Part shown: piece by piece, positions 1 to 9,000 of the stretch
Position numbering within the stretch: position 1 is the stretch's first letter
How the letters are laid out: each line of letters begins with the position of its first letter
NCBI GenBank assembly: GCA_017440665.1
Contig: JAFSGU010000036.1
Span: 1 to 36,125, forward strand
Length of the DNA stretch: 36,125 nt
Direction of reading: 5' to 3'
Source of the DNA: Clostridia bacterium
GTDB lineage: Bacteria > Bacillota > Clostridia > Oscillospirales > CAG-272
Made by a program: the position numbers and the translations under genes
The notes under the pieces: model-generated
What the model was told of the DNA's origin: nothing
Database searches by the model: none
Seen by the model: the letters and a program-made list of their open reading frames with translations, nothing else

Positions 1-2
1 CA

Positions 3-200
3 GGTATTAACGTAACGGCAAGCCACAATCAGAAAGAATATAACGGCTACAAGGTGTATTGGGATGACGGGGCGCAGCTCCCGCCCAAACACGCCGCCGC
101 CATCGCCGATATGATGACAAAGCTTGACGTTTTTGATTCCATAAAGGTGTTTTTCGGCGGGAGCAAGCCCCCGCCCTACGACAAACCATTTCTCTGCTGA
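3..200 (+). pseudogene. Phosphoglucomutase-like fragment, 5' end outside window, prematurely ended
   Basis: The first bases read in frame as GINVTASHNQKEYNGYKVYW, which closely resembles the phosphoserine loop of alpha-phosphohexomutases (family motif T-A-S-H-N-P followed by K-x-Y-N-G-Y-K-V-Y). The frame stops at TGA 198-200, about 65 residues in. Family members continue for several hundred residues after this loop (sugar-binding and C-terminal domains), so the protein is cut short. The last roughly 16 residues (GGSKPPPYDKPF) are encoded by a GC-rich palindrome, not by enzyme sequence. The invariant Pro after S-H-N is replaced by Gln. The family match is seen directly. Loss of function by insertion of, or recombination with, a REP-like repeat is inference, and the gene start lies before the window. 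Confidence 0.7.
155..182. repeat. REP-like GC-rich palindrome, copy 1
   Basis: GGCGGG and CCCGCC arms flank AGCAAGCC, followed by CTACGA. A related element lies in opposite orientation near 4203-4232; both share the GGGAGC..AAGCC..CCCTACG pattern. It supplies the end of the phosphoglucomutase-like frame. Two copies in one window suggest a dispersed intergenic repeat family. Confidence 0.5.
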
Positions 201-393
201 TAGTGGGTTCAGGCTTCTGCCCGATTTGGCGCGGCGGACATCCACGCGCTATACTTGTCTCGGACGCGAACGTCGGGAAAGCAGAAAAACAAGTGTTGTT
301 TGGTTATCAAAACAACGAATTGATAATAGACTGTTCTGTTTTGGATATACAATCGCCGTATCCGTTATTGCTTTTCTTTGCTTTCTGCGCATG

Positions 394-421
394 AAAAAAG
401 CCACCACAAAAACGTGGTGGC
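394..421 (-). terminator. Intrinsic terminator of the SLH/DUF4886 gene
   Basis: GCCACCAC (400-407) pairs with GTGGTGGC (414-421). On the minus strand the hairpin is followed by a run of six T (complement of 394-399). It sits about 60 bp downstream of the stop codon at 482. The rest of 201-480 shows no supported gene. Confidence 0.85.
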
Positions 422-481
422 TAAATTCAATTTTACCGCTAATTTTGCATATCATTGGCTCAGCGGTTTTACGTTTGTATC

Positions 482-2572
482 TTACTTTTCGAGATACTGT
501 GCGTAGTTCATTGTTACCTTTGCAATCTCACTTCTTACAGCAACTCTTGTGGGAGAGAGTACCTTTGCGGAGGTGCTTGTGCTGCCGAGGAATCCCTCTG
601 CAACTGCCCAGCTTGCCGCATCGGTTGCCCAAGAGCTTACCTGTGCGCTGTCGGTGAATTCGGAGAGGTCAGCTCTCTTTGAGATGTCCTTACCCTTCAT
701 TTCAGCGTAGTTCATAAGGAACTTTGCAAGCTGCTCGCGGGTCACCTCGCCGCCGAGACCGAATTTTCCGCCGCCGATACCGGAGGTAACGCCCGCCTCG
801 TTTGCCCACTTAACAGCGGCAGAATACCACTGATCTGCGGGAACGTCGGAGAATCCTGTGTCACCTGTGTAATCGTCCTTGGAAACGCCCTCAATGTTGA
901 AGAGAAGCTGTACGAACTGCTCGCGTGTGAACTTCATGTCGGGAGAGAATGTGGTCTTGTCTGCGTTTGTACCGTTCATGTAACCCTTTTCGGAAACGTA
1001 CATAACACCCTCAAAGTACCATGCGCCGCTGTCAACGTCGGAGAAGGGATTATCGTGAACGAAGGTTACCTCAACCGTAGTGTCCTCGTTTACGCTGTCG
1101 ATAGTGATGGTATTGGATGCGGGAACTTCCTCGCCGTTGACCTTGACCGTGCCTACTTTGTATCCGTAGGCGCAGGTGAAATAGATGCTGTGGCTATCGC
1201 CTGCGGGAACCGTCATGCTCTCGGGGGCACCCATTCCTACGTCGTTGGTTGCAATAACGTTTACGGTATAGCCCTGCTTTAGAGTAATGTCTGCGGTGAA
1301 TGTTTTGGTCTCATATCCTAAGTTGGCCTTGATCTCAGCTTTGACTTTGCTCTCACTGCCTGCAGCGGGGAGAGTGTAGTCTCCCAACGTGATGGATACG
1401 TCTGCATTGATGAGATCATTGCCGAATATAAGTGCCATATTAACGGATTGTGCCACTTCATCCTTGGTGAAATTATCCTTGACACCCACTACGACAGTAC
1501 CGTTCGTGCAATTCTGCTCGAATTCGGCGATGGGGGAAGTCTCATATCCCTTCAGCGCACGCGGCACGTACTTTGCGTTACCGTTTGCACTTGCGGATGC
1601 GATACCCTGCTCAGCCGCCGCGTATACTACGTCATAGTATATCTGAGGCATCTTGCCTGCCTTCTGGGAGTTTCTCATCATGGGGAAGTCGTCTTCGTTG
1701 ATGGGAAGGTCGGGGAGAAGAGTCTCCATTGTAACGTAGTTTACAAGGAAACGGCCGATTCCGAGGCTGAGGTGAACAGCGTCTCGCTGAACACCGATCT
1801 GGGGGTCGGTGGTCTTGTCGGCAGTTGCCGCCTTTGAGTTGAAGTCAAGTGTAGCGAGGAATGTACCGCGAATAGCCTGAACAGCAGCTCCGAGGGGAAG
1901 CACGCCGTCAACAGCCTTGCCGGTCTCGGTACCTGTGTAGGTTTCGATGGTACGCATGGTTGCCGCGATCTTCTTGTAGTCGTCAGAGCCTGCGTTAAGC
2001 TTTGTTTCGGTTGTGGGACTCCACTGCAGGTGGAGGTATACCTTTGCGTCAGGGGCATTCTTTGCCACGTGGTCGATCATGTAGGGGAGGGATTTATCGA
2101 GCTTTGTGAACTCACTGAGTATTCCGTCCATGGGAGCGGAATAACCTTCCATCATTTCCTGACCGTAGGGTTGAAGAACGACTACGTCCCAGTCGGTGTA
2201 CTTCATAGCATCTGCGGTAGAGCTTCTGTCAAGCACCTGCCAACCCTTGCTACGGTCGTCTGTATATACGAAGGTGTAGTCTGAGCTGTTTGTCTTTGCC
2301 ATGGAAGCGTGCCATGCCATGGTCTTACCGCCGCTCCAGATAAGGCCTACTGCTGCGTTTCCGCGGCCAACCTTACTCTCAAGCATGGAGAGGAGGGTAC
2401 TGTTGTTGAAGTATCCGCCGTCTGTAGCGTCGTCGGAATAGCTGTTTCCGATGAACAGTACCTTAAACTTTCCGTCGTCCTTCGCCGCCATTGTACCTGC
2501 GGGGATCAGGCAGAGAAGCATTGATGCGAGTATTAAGAGTGCGAGAACTCTTAATGTGAACTTTGTCTTCAT
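482..2572 (-). CDS. Secreted DUF4886/SGNH-like protein with three C-terminal SLH domains
   Basis: A 696-residue protein with an N-terminal signal peptide (basic start, hydrophobic segment about residues 8-29). Residues about 35-330 begin KVLFIGNSYSDD and contain WDVVVLQPYGQE, the pattern of the DUF4886 family, which resembles SGNH hydrolases (GNS block with nucleophile-type Ser). A middle part with GYTVNVIATN and YGYKVGTVKVNGEEV resembles the beta-rich bacterial repeat modules of surface proteins. Three SLH repeats follow at about 510-560, 574-622 and 639-693 (FSDV, W, TREQ), for non-covalent binding to pyruvylated secondary cell-wall polymer. A strong ribosome site (TAAGGAG) precedes ATG 2572, and the gene has its own promoter and terminator. 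A role as a surface esterase or glycan deacylase is inference; the substrate is unknown. Confidence 0.85.
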   Translation of the reverse strand: MKTKFTLRVLALLILASMLLCLIPAGTMAAKDDGKFKVLFIGNSYSDDATDGGYFNNSTLLSMLESKVGRGNAAVGLIWSGGKTMAWHASMAKTNSSDYTFVYTDDRSKGWQVLDRSSTADAMKYTDWDVVVLQPYGQEMMEGYSAPMDGILSEFTKLDKSLPYMIDHVAKNAPDAKVYLHLQWSPTTETKLNAGSDDYKKIAATMRTIETYTGTETGKAVDGVLPLGAAVQAIRGTFLATLDFNSKAATADKTTDPQIGVQRDAVHLSLGIGRFLVNYVTMETLLPDLPINEDDFPMMRNSQKAGKMPQIYYDVVYAAAEQGIASASANGNAKYVPRALKGYETSPIAEFEQNCTNGTVVVGVKDNFTKDEVAQSVNMALIFGNDLINADVSITLGDYTLPAAGSESKVKAEIKANLGYETKTFTADITLKQGYTVNVIATNDVGMGAPESMTVPAGDSHSIYFTCAYGYKVGTVKVNGEEVPASNTITIDSVNEDTTVEVTFVHDNPFSDVDSGAWYFEGVMYVSEKGYMNGTNADKTTFSPDMKFTREQFVQLLFNIEGVSKDDYTGDTGFSDVPADQWYSAAVKWANEAGVTSGIGGGKFGLGGEVTREQLAKFLMNYAEMKGKDISKRADLSEFTDSAQVSSWATDAASWAVAEGFLGSTSTSAKVLSPTRVAVRSEIAKVTMNYAQYLEK

Positions 2573-2610
2573 TTTTATTTCTCCTTACTAAGAAAAATTA
2601 TTCTTATTCA

Positions 2611-2639
2611 AGTATACCAAAAAATACGGGATAAGTCAA
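2611..2639 (-). promoter_or_regulatory. Promoter of the SLH/DUF4886 gene
   Basis: On the minus strand TTGACT (2634-2639), a 17-bp spacer and TATACT (2611-2616) lie about 40 bp upstream of the start codon at 2572. Confidence 0.8.
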
Positions 2640-2764
2640 TATAATTCGGCGAGGATATGCAAATTGAAATTAAAAATCAACGAGCCTTTTCGACACGGTG
2701 AAAAGCTGCCGAAACAATTCATGATTCATAATGCACAATACATAATTCTCTGTATTGTATATTG

Positions 2765-4018
2765 TCACTCGTACATCACCTCGCGGTCGATACCGAAGTC
2801 CGTATCGGTCAGCCTCTTGTCGGCAAACATTATCCCGCGCTTTACCACATCCGCGCCGTGCTTGCGTCTCAGCTCGTCGATGATGCCCTCCAATTGCTCT
2901 CTGTCGCAGGGCATATCGTCTTCGGGGAAGAGTGATATCTGCTCGCGGGTGTCGTCGCAAAGACCCGTTGCTCTGACAGACAGGCTCCGTATGCCGCCCG
3001 TGGTGGGACGGTTACTCTTAATGAGGCGGAATGCGGCGGCGAAAAGGGCGTTTGCAGTACGGTCGGGGCGGGTGAGTCCGCATTGCCTTTCGTATGAGAA
3101 AAGGTGGCTGTCTCTGATACCCACGCACACCGTGCGGCAGAGAAGCTTTTGCTCCCGCAGACGTGCGGAAACGCTTTCGCACAGGGCGTAAAGGACGATC
3201 TTCACGTCCTCGTCCGTGATAAGGTCCCTCGGGGCGGTGGTGCCGTTGCCGATGGATTTTACCCTCGGCATCTCGTATGCCCGCATGACGGGGGCTGTGT
3301 CAAGACCCGAAGCCGTTTGCTTCAGGCTGACTCCGTTTTTGCCGAGAAGCAAACGGAGAAAATCCTCGTCAGCCTCGGCAAGTCGTCCGATGGTGGATAT
3401 GCCGTAGCGGGTCAGCTTTGCCGTGGTCTTGGGGCCGACGAACAAAAGGTCAGACACGGGCAGACGCCACGCGGTATCCTTGAAGTTTTCGCGGGAGACT
3501 ACCGTTGTGGCATCGGGCTTTTTCATGTCGGAGGCAAGCTTTGCAAAGGTCTTGTTGAAGCTGACGCCCACGGACACGGTAAGTCCCGTTTCTCTCTTGA
3601 CACACTCCCGTATCTCGTCGGCGATGTACCGCCCCGCCTCTGCCGCGTCTTTTATATGGGGACAGAAAAGATAAGCAGAGCCTGTCACGTCAAGCCAGCA
3701 CTCGTCCATGCCGAAGGGCTCGATCAGGTCTGTGTATCGGTAGTATATGCGCCTCACCTCTGCGGAAAGGCGGGAATAAAGCTCAAAGTCGGGCGGCACA
3801 AAGGTGATGTCGGGGCATTTGAGCTTCGCCTGCCACAGTGCCTCGCCCGTTTTGACGCCCCGTGCCTTGGCAAGCTGATTTTTCGCAAGGACGATGCCGT
3901 GCCTTGCCTCTACGTCCCCCGCGACGGCGATGGGAATGTTCTTTAGGGAGGGATCCTTGGTAGCCTCGGCAGAGGCGTAAAAGTTGTTAAGGTCGGAGTG
4001 GAGTACTATCCGTTCCAT
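2765..4018 (-). CDS. dinB: DNA polymerase IV, Y-family translesion polymerase
   Basis: A 417-residue Y-family (DinB/UmuC-like) polymerase that copies past damaged bases. The N-terminal palm begins HSDLNNFYASAE with the metal-binding Asp9, and FGMDECWLD supplies Asp105 and Glu106, the other catalytic acids. The KKPDATT region follows, then a helix-hairpin-helix-like thumb (LPVSDLLFVGPKTTAKL) and a little-finger domain. EQISLF near the C-terminus matches the beta-clamp binding motif. The ribosome site AGGAGA precedes ATG 4018. It is monocistronic, and its promoter is bracketed by two LexA boxes, so SOS control is strongly indicated. No clear intrinsic terminator follows; there is only a weak AT-rich hairpin near 2737-2765. 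Confidence 0.95.
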   Translation of the reverse strand: MERIVLHSDLNNFYASAEATKDPSLKNIPIAVAGDVEARHGIVLAKNQLAKARGVKTGEALWQAKLKCPDITFVPPDFELYSRLSAEVRRIYYRYTDLIEPFGMDECWLDVTGSAYLFCPHIKDAAEAGRYIADEIRECVKRETGLTVSVGVSFNKTFAKLASDMKKPDATTVVSRENFKDTAWRLPVSDLLFVGPKTTAKLTRYGISTIGRLAEADEDFLRLLLGKNGVSLKQTASGLDTAPVMRAYEMPRVKSIGNGTTAPRDLITDEDVKIVLYALCESVSARLREQKLLCRTVCVGIRDSHLFSYERQCGLTRPDRTANALFAAAFRLIKSNRPTTGGIRSLSVRATGLCDDTREQISLFPEDDMPCDREQLEGIIDELRRKHGADVVKRGIMFADKRLTDTDFGIDREVMYE

Positions 4019-4045
4019 GATGGCTTCTCCTGCAAATATATGTTC

Positions 4046-4059
4046 CGAACAATTGTTCT
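4046..4059 (-). promoter_or_regulatory. LexA box 1 (dinB, at the transcription start)
   Basis: CGAACAATTGTTCT fits the Gram-positive LexA/DinR operator CGAAC-N4-GTTCG, with a perfect GAAC-N4-GTTC core at 4047-4058. It lies just downstream of the dinB -10 box, over the expected transcription start. Confidence 0.88.
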
Positions 4060-4065
4060 ATAATG

Positions 4066-4094
4066 AGTATATCACAGAACGGATGCAGTGTCAA
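4066..4094 (-). promoter_or_regulatory. dinB promoter
   Basis: On the minus strand TTGACA (4089-4094), a 17-bp spacer and TATACT (4066-4071). LexA boxes lie on both sides. Confidence 0.88.
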
Positions 4095-4102
4095 TAGAAA
4101 AG

Positions 4103-4117
4103 CAAACATTTGTTCGC
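4103..4117 (-). promoter_or_regulatory. LexA box 2 (dinB, upstream of -35)
   Basis: The minus strand reads CGAACAAATGTTTGC, one mismatch from CGAAC-N4-GTTCG. It shares the 11-mer GAACAAATGTT with the LexA box ahead of the phage capsid gene at 33730-33741. Confidence 0.75.
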
Positions 4118-4119
4118 GT

Positions 4120-4286
4120 CGGGGGGGCGTTCTTCATTCTCTGTTATCTATATATCTATTCTTTATTCTTTATTCTTTTGATTCCCACTGACGCTCCATG
4201 CCGACCGTAGGGGAGCGGCTTGCTGCTCCCGTGACGAACGATTATAGCTAAACGATACCCAGGACTCGCTTATGCCCCCGTAATGC
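4120..4286. other. Intergenic stretch with short tandem and REP-like repeats
   Basis: No gene is supported here. Three copies of ATTCTTT lie at about 4158-4178. A palindromic element (GGGAGC, GGCTTGCT, GCTCCC) at about 4203-4232 is the inverted-orientation relative of the repeat at 155-182. Confidence 0.5.
4203..4232. repeat. REP-like GC-rich palindrome, copy 2
   Basis: CCGTAGGGGAGCGGCTTGCT continues into GCTCCCG, forming a GGGAGC/GCTCCC hairpin. The reverse complement resembles the element at 155-182. Confidence 0.5.
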
Positions 4287-4320
4287 AAAAAATCTCCGAA
4301 CACATTCCTGTGTCCGGAGA
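4287..4320 (-). terminator. Intrinsic terminator of the glucokinase gene
   Basis: TCTCCGAACACA (4293-4304) pairs with TGTGTCCGGAGA (4309-4320), with one G-U/C-A type imperfection. On the minus strand it is followed by six T (complement of 4287-4292). Confidence 0.85.
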
Positions 4321-4340
4321 CTTAATATTACATATTAAAC

Positions 4341-5303
4341 TTATCTGCCGAGAACTGCAGCGCCGATGATACCTGCATCGTTGCCGAGCTTTGCGATCTT
4401 GATGTCGGTCTTGGGTGTGCCTTCTCTGGAGTAGGTCTCAGACCATACCTTCTCAAGAAGGGGCTTCATAAGGTTGTCGCCTTCGTTGCATACACCGCCG
4501 CCGATGGAAAGAACGTTGGGCTGGAAGATGTTGATAATGTTTACGATACCGCAAGCAAGGTAGCTGATGTATTCGTCAACGATCTCAGCGCCGAGCTCGT
4601 CGCCTTCCTTCATAGCTGTGAATGCGGTTCTTGCGGAGATCTTGGAGTAATCGTCGCCGATAGCGTCGATGATGGATGACTTTCTGCCTGCAGCAGCTGC
4701 TTCGGCAACTCTGTCCTTTGTGATGTTTACAAGACCTGTAGCGGAGCTGTATGCTTCCCAACAGCCGCGTCTTCCGCAAGAGCACTGTCTGCCGTCCTTT
4801 TCGATAACCATATGGCCAAGCTCTGCGCCTGCGTAGTTGAAGCCGGAATATACCTTGCCGTCAAGAACGATACCGCCGCCGAGACCTGTTCCGAGAGTGA
4901 TCATCACGGAGAACTGTGCGCCTGCGGCAACACCTGCGAAAGCCTCAGCCTTAGCAGCAGCGTTTGCGTCGTTCTCAATGTAAGCGGGGATGCCGCCAAG
5001 GAGAGAAGAAAGCTTCTCAGCGAGAGGATAGTGGAGGAAGGGAACGTTGTTTGCGTATACTACGATTCCGCGGTCTGTGTCGGCAGTACCGGGGGTAGCA
5101 ACACCTACGCTTGCAACCTCGGAGAGGGGGAGGTTAAGGTCGAGGAGAAGGCTCTTGGCAAGGTCTGCCATATCCTTGACGATAGCGTCAGCGCCTCTTT
5201 CGGGCTTCGTGGGAACGCTGCCCTTCTTTATGATCTTGCAGTTTTCGTCAACAATACCTACGGCGATGTTTGTACCGCCAAGGTCTACACCGATATAATA
5301 CAT
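4341..5303 (-). CDS. glcK: ROK-family glucokinase
   Basis: A 320-residue cytosolic sugar kinase of the ROK family that phosphorylates glucose with ATP. It starts MYYIGVDLGGTNIAVG, the ATP phosphate-binding loop. ENDANAAAKAEA holds the catalytic Asp, and ELGHM with CSCGRRGCWEAY is the ROK zinc site (C-x-C-x4-C type) with substrate-binding Glu/His. NIFQPNVLSIGGG is the C-terminal adenosine motif. ATG 5303 was chosen because ROK kinases begin directly with the strand before DLGGT. Upstream in-frame starts at 5315 and 5324 exist but have no better ribosome site. It has a consensus promoter and its own terminator. It lies divergent from a large sugar-uptake operon, so it may act on the glucose that operon delivers (inference). 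Confidence 0.9.
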   Translation of the reverse strand: MYYIGVDLGGTNIAVGIVDENCKIIKKGSVPTKPERGADAIVKDMADLAKSLLLDLNLPLSEVASVGVATPGTADTDRGIVVYANNVPFLHYPLAEKLSSLLGGIPAYIENDANAAAKAEAFAGVAAGAQFSVMITLGTGLGGGIVLDGKVYSGFNYAGAELGHMVIEKDGRQCSCGRRGCWEAYSSATGLVNITKDRVAEAAAAGRKSSIIDAIGDDYSKISARTAFTAMKEGDELGAEIVDEYISYLACGIVNIINIFQPNVLSIGGGVCNEGDNLMKPLLEKVWSETYSREGTPKTDIKIAKLGNDAGIIGAAVLGR

Positions 5304-5356
5304 TGTTAATACCATGCCTTTCATGTGAATATAATGATATTGATATATACACCTCT

Positions 5357-5385
5357 ATTATAAGTTCAAGTTCTCCGTTTGTCAA
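5357..5385 (-). promoter_or_regulatory. Glucokinase promoter
   Basis: On the minus strand TTGACA (5380-5385), a 17-bp spacer and TATAAT (5357-5362): a full consensus sigma-A promoter about 55 bp ahead of the chosen start. Confidence 0.9.
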
Positions 5386-5857
5386 CGGGTTTTTGGAATA
5401 ACTTCCCTGTTTTTTTGATAAAGTTTCGCTTTTGGACCATTTTTGTCCCACCCCGGGGTGGAAAATACAACTTTCGACGAAGTTTGTGCAACTTGTATAT
5501 GTGTAGAAAAAACGCCGTCAAATTTGTGCAAGGTGCACTAAACGAAAAAGCATGGTTCTGTGCAACAAGGCGTCTCGTGGGAATAGTTTCCATTACCATA
5601 GTAAGCACAATTTACCCAAAATGCCCCAAAATGATGTATATTTCTGTATATTGTTGTACCTTGGCGGGGGCGACCAATAAATATGGGGGCGTACGCAGGG
5701 GAAAAGTAAGTGGCGCTTACCCCAAGTTTGGGTGTAGAATCGCAAAAAGAACGACTGTTCGGACTTTTGGTGGTGAAGTGCCCCCAAAAGGGTCGTGAAG
5801 GCGCTTGAACACGGCTGATTGTGTTACGTATGTGTTACTTAATAATGTCGTGAATAC
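5386..5857. other. Long divergent intergenic region between glucokinase and the sugar-uptake operon
   Basis: About 470 bp with no supported gene. It holds a perfect 14-bp palindrome CCACCCCGGGGTGG (5448-5461), short inverted repeats GTAAG/CTTAC and CCCAA/TTGGG at about 5706-5732, and a repeated CCAAAATG near 5617-5634. The palindrome could be an operator for either divergent promoter; no regulator gene is nearby. Confidence 0.5.
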
Positions 5858-5886
5858 TTGACTTTTTTGAATGAATATGGTATTAT
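5858..5886 (+). promoter_or_regulatory. Promoter of the sugar-uptake operon
   Basis: TTGACT (5858-5863), a 17-bp spacer and TATTAT (5881-5886). Transcription would start near 5893, leaving a 5' leader of about 165 nt before ATG 6057. This is one reason the upstream in-frame ATG at 5871 was not used. Confidence 0.75.
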
Positions 5887-5904
5887 TACTATATCTAAAA
5901 GAAG

Positions 5905-6046
5905 ATAAGGTGCATACCTATGTGCACTTTCGTGTCGGTGCCACGCACAACCCGGCACCTTCACCTGCGGACGTGGGTCTGAAAGCCCGATTCCGTAATC
6001 AAAAATGCAATTGCCGCACCGGTATGTGTGAACGGTGGCGGCAGAA
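5905..6046 (+). promoter_or_regulatory. Structured 5' leader of the sugar-uptake operon, class unknown
   Basis: The leader contains competing pairings. AAGGTGC (5907-5913) can pair with GCACCTT (5955-5961), or GGTGCC (5937-5942) with GGCACC (5954-5959). GTGCATA/ATGTGCAC forms a local hairpin. A long hairpin (TGCCGC..ACCG against CGGT..GGCGGCA, about 6012-6044) ends directly beside the ribosome site GAAGGAG. Mutually exclusive stems next to a ribosome site suggest a cis-regulatory RNA. I could not fit it to a known riboswitch class. Confidence 0.45.
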
Positions 6047-6056
6047 GGAGAATCAT

Positions 6057-9000
6057 ATGAGCAATACCATGAGCCGGAAGTTATTGTCGCTTATCTTGGC
6101 TGTTCTGATGACGTGCAGTGCATTCATAGTGCCTGTTGCGGCTGACGAGACCACGGTCGGCGCCACAGACGATGCCAAGAGCGGCACGTCGTCTTCCCTG
6201 ACAGACATCAAGGAATTAATGTCCACTCTCACGTACGATGAGTACATTGAATCCTACAAGAATGCGGCAAAGCCCGAGGGCGTGTTCCCCGTGGACGTTA
6301 CCGACTACAATGTAGAAAAGAGCACTGAAGACGTAAAGGTGCTTAAAGACTACAAGGGTAAGGACTACGCCATCGAGACTGCAGAAGGCGGAACGGTTAC
6401 ATTTAATATAAATGTGGACAAAGCCGGCCTGTACTGCCTCCGCCTGAGCTATGTTCCCGTTGAGACCTCCAGCACCGTAAACGTTGAGCGTATCCTATAC
6501 GTAAACGGTAAGGTTCCCTTCAAAGAGGCCAGAAACCTCGTTATGAACAAGAAGTGGGCTAACGAGTATACCGAGAACGCAGACGGTAAGCTTCGCTTTG
6601 AGGTGGACCAGAACGGTAACGAGATCCGTCCCGATAACAACGTGGTATATGAATGGCAGACATTCGTTCTCCGTGATTATAACGGCTTCTACAACGAGCC
6701 CCTTTGCATCTATCTCGAAGAGGGTGAGAACACGATCTCTCTCGAGGGCTCCCGTCACGGCGCGGTTTTCGCTGACGTAGAGCTGTTCAGCTATGAGGCA
6801 CCCAAGTCCTACGAGGACGTTATGGCTGAGTACGAGAAGAAGGGCTATAAGAATGCTGAGACAAGCTTCACCATCGACGGTGAGACTCCTGTTGCTACAT
6901 CCAGCAACCAGATCTATCCCGATAACGACCCCGTATCCTCTGCTACAGAGCCTCAGAGCGCTGACTCCACAATGAGAAACCTCATTGCGACCAGTATGGT
7001 AGGTGAGTGGCTTGAATATGAGCTTCCCGTAACTGAGAGCGGTATCTATTCTCTTATGTTCCGCTTCAGACAGGATACCTCATCCTCTCCCGTAAACAGA
7101 AAGTTCTACATCGACGGCGAGGTTCCTTACGACGCTGCCGAAAACATCAAGTTCGGTTATGCCGACAAGTGGCAGACAGGCAATGCGACTGCAGCCGACG
7201 GCAAGGTGTTCAAGGTATACCTTGAAAAGGGAGTTCACACACTCCGTATCGAGGTTACCCTCGGCGATGTAGCAGACATGCTCCGCCGTGCGAATGCGGT
7301 TCAGACTGCTCTTAACAACGATTACCTTGAGATCCTTCGTCTTACAGGTGCGTCTCCCGATGAATACCGTGATTACGGCTTCTCAAGAGTAATGCCTGAT
7401 ACGATGCGTGACCTTGTTGACCAGTCCAAGGAAATTTACGAACTCGTTGATATTCTCGAGTCGAGCGGTCAGAAGAGTGAGTCTTCCTCAAACCTCAAGC
7501 AGGTTGCAGACCGTGTATATTCAATGGGTACTGACGAAGATAACGTAGCTAAGAACCTTGACGGTCTTAAGAGTGACCTTTCCACCCTTGCTTCATGGGT
7601 AAGCGGTATGTCCGGTCAGTTCCTTGAGATCGACTACATCACTCTCCAGTCTCCCGAGGCTAAGGTGCCGAAGGCTGAGCACGGCTTCTTCGCAAGCACA
7701 TGGTTCGAGATCAAGAAGTTCTTCGCAAGCTTCTACGTTGACTATAACTCCCTTGCAGGTGCTGAGAACACAGAGCTTAAGGTTAAAGAGCCCGTTGAGG
7801 CCTGGACAGCTGCCAGCCGTGACCATGCTCAGATCATCAAGGACTATGCGAACGACACGTTCACGATGGACAGCGGTATTCCCGTAACGGTTAAGCTGGT
7901 TGCCGCAGGTACCCTCCTTCCCTCAATGCTTGCAGGTATCGGCCCCGATATCGCGCTTGACGGTATGACAAGTACAAACCAGGCTATCGTTTCCGCTACA
8001 GGTTCTATCATCGACTACGCGGTCCGCGGTGCGGTCCTTCCCATCCAGGACCTTGAAGGCTACGATGAAGTTAAGGAATGGTTCCCCGCAGCGGCGTTTG
8101 AGCCCGTAACTCTCTACGGCGACGTTTACGGTCTTCCCACATCCCTTGACTGGAACATGATGTTCTACCGCAAGGATATCTTCGCTACCCTCGGTATCGA
8201 CGTTCCCCAGACATGGGACGATATCATGGCGTCCGTTCCCGTACTCCAGTTCAACAACATGGAAGTCGGTCTTACACGTGACACCACAACGTTCGCAACG
8301 TTCATCTTCCAGAACGGCGGTGAATTCTGGGCTGACGGCGGTATGAGAGTAAACTTCGAATCCAACACCAGCCTTGAGGCGTTCGAGTACATGACCAACA
8401 TGTTCACACAGTACTCACTGCCTCTCACATACGACGCACTTAACAGATTTAAGACCGGTGAGATCCCGCTCTTCCTCGGTACTTACATCACATACAATAC
8501 CATCACGATCTTCGCGACTGAGCTTGCAGGTCTCTGGGGCTTTACCGCGATGCCCGGTACTTACGATGACGAAGGCAACCTCAACCGCACGGTTGTAGGC
8601 TCCGCAGACGCCGTATGTATGGTTAAGAGCTGTGATGACGTTAAGAACTCTTGGAAGTTTATGCAGTGGTACTGCGGTAAGGATTTCCAGGTATCATTCT
8701 CCAACGAACTTATTAATATCCTCGGCGAAGCAGGTATGAAGAGCGTTGCCAATAAGGCGGCTCTCGAAGAGCTTCAGTGGAAGAAGGCTGACCGTGAGGC
8801 GCTCCTCCAGCAGATCGACAACGTTAGATGTCTGCCTCAGTACCCCGGTTCATACTTCATCTCCCGTTACGTAGACTTCGCAGTAAACAATGCTTACAAT
8901 GAGGGTGCTGACCCTGTTGAGTCCCTCCTTGGATACGTAAGTGCTATCAACAAGGAGATCACACGTAAGCGCGGTGAGTTCGGCTTTGAGACCATCGAAG

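Noticed and set aside
3104..3946. A 280-residue open frame on the plus strand
   Set aside because: Antisense of dinB, which has full catalytic motifs, promoter and LexA boxes.
5905..6050. c-di-GMP-I (GEMM), T-box or cobalamin riboswitch
   Set aside because: CACGCACAA and GAAAGCC recall GEMM fragments, but the consensus blocks and spacing do not match. No T-box GGTGG-N-ACCGCG or B12 box is present.
5871..6056. N-terminal extension of the giant binding protein from ATG 5871
   Set aside because: It starts inside the promoter before the expected transcription start, lacks a ribosome site, and would bury the signal peptide.
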